Positions 52,004 through 60,178 of a stretch of DNA of 64,000 nt are shown piece by piece. Positions within the stretch are counted from its first letter, which is position 1; the number at the start of each line of letters is the position of its first letter. The stretch is from Campylobacteraceae bacterium (lineage in GTDB: Bacteria; Campylobacterota; Campylobacteria; Campylobacterales; Campylobacteraceae), in the NCBI GenBank assembly GCA_031284315.1, contig JAITAB010000026.1:94597-158596 (forward strand), written 5' to 3'. The notes beneath the pieces are model-generated. The model had not been told where the DNA came from. It was given only the letters and a program-made list of their open reading frames with translations, and did not search any database. Position numbers and translations under genes: made by a program.

Positions 52004-52264
52004 GTCATGCCCCTGTTTTAAAAATTAGAATAAATTGATATTCTACCTTCTATTAATTTAAAACAATATAATTAATTCAAAAATAATTTTGTTTAAAAAA
52101 CACTTTTTGCGGGGCATGTAAGTTTTTTACCGCCGTATATCAATAAAAATGTTTGATTTAAAAATATGCGCTTTGATAAGCAATTACTGAAAATTACATT
52201 TTTCGCGCATATTTTTGCAAAGCCAAAACGCGCTTGTTTTAAACGCGTTTTGATAGAAGCAGGA

Positions 52265-53647
52265 TTATCGCTCTTGCCAGCGCAAAATCGGATAACCTCC
52301 GTTTTCCGGCATTTTCCAAATTTTTTCAAAATCCCATTTTAAATCGGTATATGCAGCTTTCTGTTTAAATTCGTCAAGCGCTTTAAGTGTTCCGGATATG
52401 CCGTTACTTAATACAAGCGGTAAAGATATGGCATTGCTTGCAATATTGTTATATCCGCTGCCATTACCCAAAGTTCCGGATATGGTATTGGCGCTTGGAG
52501 CGGTTATTTCGGAGTTAATTGCCGCAGACCATAATATTACGCCGTTTGAGTAATAACCGCTGCTTGCCGACCCTGATATGCCTCCAGCGGCAACTGCGCC
52601 GCTAATACTTCCGGTAGAATAGGAGTTTCCTATCGTGCCGTAACCGATGCTGCCTGTAATGCCGCCGGCCAAACCTATACTGCCTCCCGCAAAGATTGAA
52701 CCAGTAGAATAACTGTTATCTACATTGCTCATGTGGACACTGCCTGCTATGCCGCCCGCCGTACCGTTAACTGTGCTGACAACTGCCGTAGAATAACTTC
52801 CAGATATGCGTGATGTTGTATAATATCCGCTATGTTGATACCCCAAAATATTACCTGCTATACCTCCGGCATTAGTTCCATTTCCAAGCCCAAGAACCTT
52901 GCCCGTAGAATAGCTATTGACAATATTGCCAAGTATATTTCCAGCGATAATGCCTACATTGCCGCTGCCTGTAACTTCAGCATCTATAACGCCAAGGTTT
53001 CTTACCATGGCAAGCCCGTTAGAATAGTCATATATGCCGCTAAAAAGTCCGACATTGCCCGTACCTGTAAGTCTGAGACCGCTTATCGTATGAAAATCGC
53101 CGTTAAACAAGCCGCCGAACGACTCCTCTGCTCCGCCGCAAATCATCAGTCCGCCGTTTAAAACTATATCTTTTAAAAGAACGTATTTAACGGAAGTATC
53201 GTTGCATTTTATATCTCTTAAACCAGCTATACCTGTTATTTCAATTACATTTTTCGCACTATACAAATTTTTACTGCCAGTAACGGTAAAATTCTCGACA
53301 TTGTACAAGTTTACATCGCTTCCTGCTTCATATAAATAAAAAAAACGATTATCTGCGGCAATTTTGGAGAGATTTACATTTTCTCCCGTTCCGACATCTA
53401 TGGAAGTAGTAAAATCAAGGTTTGTATTAACATATAGATTAAGAACATTGCGTTGAGATGCGCTGTCGTCTCCGCCTCCGCTGCAGCCAATTATGAAAAA
53501 CAAAACAGAAAACAGAAGTAAAAGTTTTGTTATTTTCTTATGAAAGAGAAATGCGCCAAACTTAAACAAGTTTGCAATAATAGAATTGTCTTGAAATCCA
53601 GACACCGCCGACTGATGCGTTGAAGTATTGAAAAACTGTAATTGCAT
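52265..53647 (-). CDS. GLUG-repeat lipoprotein
   Basis: Lipobox FIIGCSGGG; repeated GNVGxxAG...NSYSTGxxxxxGxAGGIAG units. Confidence 0.75.
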   Translation of the reverse strand: MQLQFFNTSTHQSAVSGFQDNSIIANLFKFGAFLFHKKITKLLLLFSVLFFIIGCSGGGDDSASQRNVLNLYVNTNLDFTTSIDVGTGENVNLSKIAADNRFFYLYEAGSDVNLYNVENFTVTGSKNLYSAKNVIEITGIAGLRDIKCNDTSVKYVLLKDIVLNGGLMICGGAEESFGGLFNGDFHTISGLRLTGTGNVGLFSGIYDYSNGLAMVRNLGVIDAEVTGSGNVGIIAGNILGNIVNSYSTGKVLGLGNGTNAGGIAGNILGYQHSGYYTTSRISGSYSTAVVSTVNGTAGGIAGSVHMSNVDNSYSTGSIFAGGSIGLAGGITGSIGYGTIGNSYSTGSISGAVAAGGISGSASSGYYSNGVILWSAAINSEITAPSANTISGTLGNGSGYNNIASNAISLPLVLSNGISGTLKALDEFKQKAAYTDLKWDFEKIWKMPENGGYPILRWQER

Positions 53648-53982
53648 GAAAGTCCTTTTAAATAAAAAAAATTAACAAATAATTTTGGCGTTTTAAATCT
53701 TACAGCAGTATTAAAGAGGCGTTATTAAATAGCAAAAAAATAAATAATGTTTGTTTTTGGTAAGATTTTACTCTTTTTTAGTTTTTCATTTTGCTTTGCC
53801 TTTTTTGAATATGCTAGAATATTGTGGATATATTGTGTAATTTAAAGGAATGTTTTTTCAAGAAAAGGCAAAAGGAGGGTTTTTAAACGGTTTTTTATAA
53901 ACTTTGCGGCTTCTATGTACATGGCGGTTTTAAAACTTTAAGCGCTTTTGAAAAGTATTTATGCAGGCTGTTTTAAAATATT

Positions 53983-54321
53983 TCACTCCATTTCAAGCCG
54001 CATCAAAATCATCTCTTCGCCGTCAATTACTTTTACTTCGCCGCCGCAGGCTTTACATATAAATTCATTATTTTCTATCGCTCGTTCATCGCCGCATGAG
54101 AGGCATTTGACGACAACATTTTGGATATCCATGACAAGTTCGGCATTTTCGCAGACGGTTTTATCTTTAAACGTGTCAAAAGTGAGTTTCAAAAAATGCG
54201 GCTCTATACCGCTTAATTTGCCTATCTTAACTTCAACTTTTGTAATTTTCTCGGCATTGTTTGCTTTTGCGTTTTTTTCGCAAAGCTCTATCAGCGAATT
54301 TACGACTGAAAGCTCATGCAT
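53983..54321 (-). CDS. hypA: Hydrogenase nickel incorporation protein HypA
   Basis: MHELSVVNSLIELCE start; Zn motif CLSCG...CKACGG. Confidence 0.93.
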   Translation of the reverse strand: MHELSVVNSLIELCEKNAKANNAEKITKVEVKIGKLSGIEPHFLKLTFDTFKDKTVCENAELVMDIQNVVVKCLSCGDERAIENNEFICKACGGEVKVIDGEEMILMRLEME

Positions 54322-55322
54322 TAACAAATCCTCGGGAGCAGTTCGCCTTTCGGAAGTTCCAAAAATCTGCTTGTCCCCCATGGCGATTTCAATATCACAT
54401 GTTTGTTGTGGGAGTTCAAAACTCTGCCTATAATGTTAGCTTTTTTACACTCTTCAAATTCTCTTAAAATTTTTAGCGTCTTTTGCGTGTCTTCTTGTTT
54501 TACGCAAATTATCATCGTGCCTTCGTTTGCCAATTCGTAAGGCTCAAATCCGAATATTTCGCAAAGCCCCATGACTTCGTTTGATATCGGAATATCGCTC
54601 TCATTTACTTCTATGCCGACATTTGACGCTAAAGCCCATTCGTTTAAAACTGCGCTAAGCCCGCCTCTTGTCGCGTCTCTTATGGCTTTTGGCTTTATGC
54701 CGCGTTCAAAAAGCGTGAGAATCGGCTCAAAAAGCGAAGCGCAGTCGCTTTTCAAATCTCCGCCGACTTTCAACTCTTCTCTGTTTGCAAGTATGCATGC
54801 GCCGTGATTGCCTGTCTCGTTAGTAATTATCAGCGCGTCGCCTTCGTTTAAATTATGCGAAGAGATATTTTCGCAGACTGTTTCGCCGATGCCGCTTGTA
54901 TTGATGAAAATGCCGTCCGCCTTGCCTCTCGGGACTACTTTTGTGTCGCCTGTTACGATTTTTGCGCCGCTTTTTTGCAATTCATTCTTCATGGAGATGA
55001 CGATACGCTCCAAATCTTCATATAAAAATCCTTCTTCTATGATAAAACCGCAGCTTATATAAAGAGGTTTCGCGCCTGCGCTCAATAAGTCGTTTACAGT
55101 CCCCGCAACCGCTATCTTTCCTATATCTCCGCCGTTAAAAAAAATCGGCGTTACCGTAAAAGAGTCCGTTGTAAAGGCGATGTTATTTTTCACATGCAAT
55201 GCCGCGCTGTCTTCCATTTTATCCAGTATCTCGTTGCCGAAATGTTTAAAAAAAAGTTTGCTTATTAAAGACTGCATCTCTTCGCCGCCGCCGCCGTGGC
55301 TTAGCAAAATCTTTTTACTCAA
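54321..55322 (-). CDS. hypE: Hydrogenase maturation protein HypE
   Basis: PurM-like; LSHGGGGEEMQSLI start and the conserved C-terminal PRIC. Confidence 0.95.
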   Translation of the reverse strand: MSKKILLSHGGGGEEMQSLISKLFFKHFGNEILDKMEDSAALHVKNNIAFTTDSFTVTPIFFNGGDIGKIAVAGTVNDLLSAGAKPLYISCGFIIEEGFLYEDLERIVISMKNELQKSGAKIVTGDTKVVPRGKADGIFINTSGIGETVCENISSHNLNEGDALIITNETGNHGACILANREELKVGGDLKSDCASLFEPILTLFERGIKPKAIRDATRGGLSAVLNEWALASNVGIEVNESDIPISNEVMGLCEIFGFEPYELANEGTMIICVKQEDTQKTLKILREFEECKKANIIGRVLNSHNKHVILKSPWGTSRFLELPKGELLPRIC

Positions 55323-56430
55323 TGTTATTCCTTAAAAAATTTCCGTATTTAAAATATGCCGCGCATGCCCCTTCGCTTGATACCATGCATGAGCCTGTCG
55401 GGGTTTTGGGATTGCACGCTTTGCCGAATATTTTGCAATCAAACGGCTTTGCCCTGCCTTTCAAAATATCCGCGCAGATACAGAGTTTGTGGTCGTCTAT
55501 CGGCTCTTTTGAAAGTTTTGACGCAAATACAACTTCGGCGTCAAGCCGCGCAAACTCATCTTTTAATTTTAACGCGCTTTTTGGTATATCTCCAAGTCCG
55601 CGCCAGCGAAAAGTATCCCTTATATCAAAATATCGCTCTATCAATTTCTGCGCTTTTATATTGCCCTCTTTAGAGACAACTCTTGAATATTCGTTTTCAA
55701 CTTCGCGCCGTCCTTCGTTAAACTGTCTGACGATGCGCAAAACGCTCTCCATCACATCGCTCGGCTCAAATCCAGAAACGACAATCGGAGTTTTGTATTG
55801 CTTTGTTATCGGAGTAAAAATATCATATCCGGTTATGACGCTCACATGAGAGGGTCCCAAAAATGCGTCTATATCGGCTCCTTCTTGCATGATGGCATGA
55901 ACGGGCGGCGGAACAAGCACATGATTGATATGAAAAAGGATATTTTTTATCTTTTCTTTCACGACTTTTTCTATCAAAACGGCGCTCATGGGCGTCGTCG
56001 TTTCAAAACCTACGGCAAAAAATATAACGGTTTTGTCGGGATTTTCTTTTGCGATTTTAAGCGTATCAAGCGGCGAATATAAAGCCCTTATGTCATACCC
56101 TTCGGCTCTTAAATCCTGCAAGGAAGTTTTGCTTCCGGGCACTCTTATCATGTCGCCGAGCGTTGCAAGTATGGCATTTGGCTGTTTTGCCAACTCTATC
56201 GCTTCGTTTATGCGCTCTTTGGGCATAATACAGACAGGACAACCCGGACCGTGTACAAAATCTATCTGCTGCGGCAAAAGCTGTGTCAATCCGTACTTCA
56301 TGATAGTGTGAGTATGACCGCCGCAAATCTCCATGATATTGAGCTTTCTTTTTACTTCTTTTTTTATCTGCAAGCTCAAAGCCTTGATGTGTTTGGGGTT
56401 TTTAAAAGAGTTAATGAGGTCTATTTGCAA
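55315..56430 (-). CDS. hypD: Hydrogenase maturation protein HypD
   Basis: MEICGGHTHTI, VHGPGCPVC, FFAVGFETTTP. Confidence 0.97.
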   Translation of the reverse strand: MQIDLINSFKNPKHIKALSLQIKKEVKRKLNIMEICGGHTHTIMKYGLTQLLPQQIDFVHGPGCPVCIMPKERINEAIELAKQPNAILATLGDMIRVPGSKTSLQDLRAEGYDIRALYSPLDTLKIAKENPDKTVIFFAVGFETTTPMSAVLIEKVVKEKIKNILFHINHVLVPPPVHAIMQEGADIDAFLGPSHVSVITGYDIFTPITKQYKTPIVVSGFEPSDVMESVLRIVRQFNEGRREVENEYSRVVSKEGNIKAQKLIERYFDIRDTFRWRGLGDIPKSALKLKDEFARLDAEVVFASKLSKEPIDDHKLCICADILKGRAKPFDCKIFGKACNPKTPTGSCMVSSEGACAAYFKYGNFLRNNIE

Positions 56431-56692
56431 ATCCCATATCCCCTTCCGCTTCGTCTATCGTCCCGTCCCTCATCTTTTCGGCTATCTCTTCATAAAGAGC
56501 CAAACTCTCCTTTGCCTCCGCTTCGCTTATTTTGCTCATCGCAAAGCCCACATGTATTAGCACATATTCGCCCGCATACGCCTCTTCGTCCAGCAAATCA
56601 AGCGAAACTTTTCTTAAAACCCCCAGAGTTTCGACCAAAGCGTTATTGTGTTCATCTATATCAACAATGCGCGAAGGAATAGACAGGCACAT
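56411..56692 (-). CDS. hypC: Hydrogenase chaperone HypC
   Basis: MCLSIPSRIV start, VLIHVGFAMSKI. Confidence 0.96.
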   Translation of the reverse strand: MCLSIPSRIVDIDEHNNALVETLGVLRKVSLDLLDEEAYAGEYVLIHVGFAMSKISEAEAKESLALYEEIAEKMRDGTIDEAEGDMGFANRPH

Positions 56693-56694
56693 TT

Positions 56695-57471
56695 TCAGCC
56701 TCTTAAAGTTTTTTTCATTTTAAGGTAGTTTATCCATTTGTCTATGCCTTTTTTGGACTTGCTGTCGCACTCTATGACATCAACTTTTGGGTTTAACTTC
56801 CTTGCTTCTTTTACGGCTTTTTCAACGCTAAAATCAAAATGCGGCAAAAGTTCGGTTTTGGTTATGAGCAATATATCAGCCGCGCGGAACATCACGGGGT
56901 ATTTCGCGGGCTTATCGTCGCCTTCGGGGACAGACAAAAGCACGACATTCAGATGCGCTCCCACATCGTAGCTTGCGGGACAGACAAGATTGCCCACATT
57001 TTCTATAAAAACAAAATCAAGCCCTTTCAAAGGCAGATGATGCAGTCCTTCATGCACCATGAAAGCATCCAAATGGCATGCTTGACCTGTCGTTATTTGA
57101 TAAGCGGGAGCTCCTTTTTTGATTATCCGTTCAGCGTCCTGATTGGTTTCCAAATCGCCCTCAATAACGCCTATTTTGAAACTCCCCTCTTCAATAGTCG
57201 CTTCAAGAAGCGTAGTTTTTCCTGCCCCAGGACTGCTCATGAGATTGAGCGCGAAAATACCGTACTCTTCAAAATGAGCGCGGTTTGAGGCGGCTTCCTT
57301 GTCGTTGGCGTCCAAAATTTTGGTTATAACCTCAACGGTTTTAGCCTCGTTTAGTTTGGGATTTGCATGGTTGTGTTTATGTTCGCCGTTGTGGTCGTGT
57401 TCATGAGTATGAACGCTGCCGTCTGCGTGCGTATGGCTGTGCGGGATAGAACAGCCGCAATCTTTACACAT
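56695..57471 (-). CDS. hypB: Hydrogenase nickel GTPase HypB (His-rich N-terminus)
   Basis: MCKDCGC...HSHTHADGSVHTHEHDHNGEHKHNH; SSPGAGKTTLLEATI. Confidence 0.97.
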   Translation of the reverse strand: MCKDCGCSIPHSHTHADGSVHTHEHDHNGEHKHNHANPKLNEAKTVEVITKILDANDKEAASNRAHFEEYGIFALNLMSSPGAGKTTLLEATIEEGSFKIGVIEGDLETNQDAERIIKKGAPAYQITTGQACHLDAFMVHEGLHHLPLKGLDFVFIENVGNLVCPASYDVGAHLNVVLLSVPEGDDKPAKYPVMFRAADILLITKTELLPHFDFSVEKAVKEARKLNPKVDVIECDSKSKKGIDKWINYLKMKKTLRG

Positions 57472-57572
57472 AGTAATCTCCTGATTTTTATAAAAGGGAA
57501 GATTATACCAAAAAGGGAGTAAAAAGCAATATAAACTGTCCGCCGCTTTGATTTTGGGCGAAAATTTTTTTC

Positions 57573-57588
57573 TAAACCGATCGGTTTA
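57573..57588. promoter_or_regulatory. Perfect 16-bp palindrome upstream of hypB, TetR-operator-like
   Basis: TAAACCGATCGGTTTA, about 100 bp upstream of the hypB start codon. Confidence 0.5.
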
Positions 57589-57677
57589 TTACTGAGTTGA
57601 TAAATGCAAAAAATGCGCGGCGGAAATATCCGCGCGAAAAAGCAAATGCACAAATTGCGAAAGGTATGAAAAGCGCG

Positions 57678-58058
57678 TTATTTTGGTATATCGCTCAAAC
57701 GGGCAATGTCTTTGAAATTATTTCCGAAATTCGCGCGGACATAATTTACCACTTCCAATATCTCTCCATCGTCAAGATATTCCCTGAAAGCCGGCATTCC
57801 GTTCAAACCGTTTGTAACAATTTGCGTAGTAATGGAAGCAGACGACAGTTTAATATTATTTGACAAAGCGGGATACATACCCATGTCCTGATCGCCCTTG
57901 CCGTCAGCCATGTGACAGCCTTGACAGTTTATCTCGTAAATCTCGTTTCCCTTTTGAGCCTCGCTGGCAACAATCGGCGATGCAAACAGTATATTTGCTG
58001 TCAATAGCGACAAGCATGCAGACTTGAAACTTTTGCCGTTGAATAAATAGTTTTTCAT
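57678..58058 (-). CDS. Periplasmic c-type cytochrome (single heme)
   Basis: Signal peptide; CQGCH heme motif; ANFGNN...C-terminal helix typical of small cytochromes c. Confidence 0.88.
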   Translation of the reverse strand: MKNYLFNGKSFKSACLSLLTANILFASPIVASEAQKGNEIYEINCQGCHMADGKGDQDMGMYPALSNNIKLSSASITTQIVTNGLNGMPAFREYLDDGEILEVVNYVRANFGNNFKDIARLSDIPK

Positions 58059-58223
58059 CTTCTCCGCCTTTTCTTAAATTACAAATATGATTATAATCCA
58101 AGAGGCGGACAAATATATGCCTATTTTTTAATCAAAAAATGGATTTTTATATTTTTTTGCTTATTATTTTTTATGATGAAATAGTAATCACTTATATAAA
58201 AAGGCAGATTTAGCAGAAAAATG

Positions 58224-58253
58224 CAGGTTGTTTGGGCGTACCCAAACAACCTG
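58224..58253 (-). terminator. Strong hairpin downstream of the phosphatase gene
   Basis: CAGGTTGTTTGGG-CGTA-CCCAAACAACCTG, perfect 13-bp stem; T-run follows on the minus strand. Confidence 0.8.
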
Positions 58254-58260
58254 TCAAAAT

Positions 58261-59283
58261 CTATTTTGTATAAATAGCCCTCATCAATTCCAAGTCCACG
58301 CCCAATTCGTTGGTTAAATAGCTGTCAATTCCGCCGTAATCCCTGTCTATCACTTCAAAAGCCGCTTCAATGTATTCTCTATATACCGTAAACACGGGAG
58401 CTAAATACGGAGCCGCTTCTATGTATGGAGCATATTTTTCCTGTACATAAATGCCTGATAAAAGATAGTCTTGTATAACGGTCTCTCTATCTACGCCAAG
58501 AGAGGATAAAAACAGCGCCGTTGCAAATCCAGCCCTGTCTTTACCTGCGCTGCAATGAAACAGAAGCGGCTGATTTTGATTGTTCATCAATGCCGCAAAA
58601 AAGTTTCTATATACGCCTTGAAAGTCGGTAACAAAAAGCTTGTTTGCTTCTACAAGCAGTTGTCTATTCTCTTCCGCCGTCTGTGCCATTTGTATGATGC
58701 TTCCTGTGGCAATTGGATACTCCAAGCGATTGATTACAGCGCTAAGAGGCGTATCGGGCGCGGCTATTTTTTCATCGCTGTCGCGAAAATCCACAACAGT
58801 TTTTATGCCGATGTTTTCAAGATAGGATATATCATCGGAAGTGAGCGTATTCAAATCTCCCGAACGAAACGCTTTGCCCCATTTCACCGTTTTGCCATTA
58901 ACCGTTTTATAGCTTCCCGTATCTCTGACATTATAGGCTCCCTGCATCGGAAGCAGTCTTTCTGAAGCGGTAATTTTCGTGCGGTTTTCCAAAACATATT
59001 GGAAATAGATGCGTTTATCTGGCGAAAATTGTGTAAGATTTACCTCTTTTGCGCCATTGCCTTCCGCAATAACAACGCCCGTATCAATACTTTCAGGCGT
59101 TTCTCCTGCAAATATCTGCCAAGCGCCTTCCCCTTCAATATTTAGTGTGTAAATCTTATCGGTTTTATTGCGCTCAACCGAAAAAGAAGGACTCACATTT
59201 TGACTTGTACTGCTATCCCCGCCGCAGCCCGCGAGCAATAATGCACATAACGGCGCGGCAACAAAATTTAACGATAACCTCAT
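58261..59283 (-). CDS. IphP-type (PTP-like) protein tyrosine/dual-specificity phosphatase lipoprotein
   Basis: Lipobox LLLAGCGGD; FRSGDLNTLTSDD, HCSAGKDRAGFATALFL P-loop. Confidence 0.88.
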   Translation of the reverse strand: MRLSLNFVAAPLCALLLAGCGGDSSTSQNVSPSFSVERNKTDKIYTLNIEGEGAWQIFAGETPESIDTGVVIAEGNGAKEVNLTQFSPDKRIYFQYVLENRTKITASERLLPMQGAYNVRDTGSYKTVNGKTVKWGKAFRSGDLNTLTSDDISYLENIGIKTVVDFRDSDEKIAAPDTPLSAVINRLEYPIATGSIIQMAQTAEENRQLLVEANKLFVTDFQGVYRNFFAALMNNQNQPLLFHCSAGKDRAGFATALFLSSLGVDRETVIQDYLLSGIYVQEKYAPYIEAAPYLAPVFTVYREYIEAAFEVIDRDYGGIDSYLTNELGVDLELMRAIYTK

Positions 59284-59533
59284 TTTTTCCTCCTGAAAAT
59301 AAATGAGAAATCGTATAAAATATTTATTGCGGCGCGGTTACTTGGCTTTTGTCAGCCAATGTTTCCTCATATTTTTCCACTGCTTATTTTTGCTATTTTT
59401 TTATAATGATTACATTCTCATCACCCAAATGCTTAAAACGCCATTGCAAAATAATCAAAGCGCAAATACGCTCAAAATAGGGAAGTTGTGGATTTTATCA
59501 ATAAGTCAATCAGTTTAAAGCAGGCTAAATAAA

Positions 59534-59620
59534 TGGTACCTGAGGTCGGACTCGAACCGACACGATATCGCTACCACCAGATTTTGAGTCTGGCGTGTCT
59601 ACCAGTTTCACCACTCAGGC
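59534..59620 (-). tRNA. tRNA-Leu (anticodon CAA)
   Basis: Minus strand GCCTGAGTGGTGAAACTGGTAGACACGCCAGACTCAAAATCTGG...GGTTCGAGTCCGACCTCAGGTACCA; anticodon loop CTCAAAA, long variable arm, encoded CCA. Confidence 0.95.
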
Positions 59621-59657
59621 ATCTATAAAAATATAGAAATGGAAATATATAAAAAAA

Positions 59658-59686
59658 AAGCTTAAGAACAAATTGTCCTTAAGCTT
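59658..59686 (-). terminator. Rho-independent terminator of the HU gene
   Basis: Minus strand AAGCTTAAGGAC-AATTT-GTTCTTAAGCTT followed by TTTTTTTT. Confidence 0.85.
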
Positions 59687-59710
59687 GCATGTAAAGAATT
59701 AGAGGCTAAA

Positions 59711-59992
59711 TTATTTGGATTTAGCTACGCTCTCTTTTAGTTTTTTGCCGACTTTGAATTTTACGGCTTTAGTTGCGGGAACATTGACAACTTTAGTAGT
59801 GCCGGGAACTCTTGCTTTTCTTGCAGCGCGAGTAGCTGTGCTGAATGTTCCAAAACCGATAAAGCTTACGCTTTCACCTTTTGTGAGTGAACTTGTGATA
59901 ACTTCAAGAGCAGCGTCAACTGCTTTTTGAGTATCTTTCTTGGAAAGACCAGCTTTCTCGGAAACCGCCTGAATAAATTCAACTTTGCTCAT
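59711..59992 (-). CDS. hup: HU family DNA-binding protein
   Basis: MSKVEFIQAVSEKAGLSKKDTQKAVDAALEVI...GFGTFSTATRAARKARVPGT. Confidence 0.95.
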   Translation of the reverse strand: MSKVEFIQAVSEKAGLSKKDTQKAVDAALEVITSSLTKGESVSFIGFGTFSTATRAARKARVPGTTKVVNVPATKAVKFKVGKKLKESVAKSK

Positions 59993-60178
59993 TTTTCATC
60001 CTTGAAAAGAAATATGGGTTAATTGTACAATTTTTTTTTAGAAAAGACAATATTTTTTCAGTAAAAAATAGAAGAAAATGCGAAAAAATGGGCATAAAGT
60101 ATACATTCAGCCATCTTTTTCAGAAAAAAATCAGCTATTTTTAAAAAAGCATGCAAAAAAGAGGCGCTGTTTTTCTAC

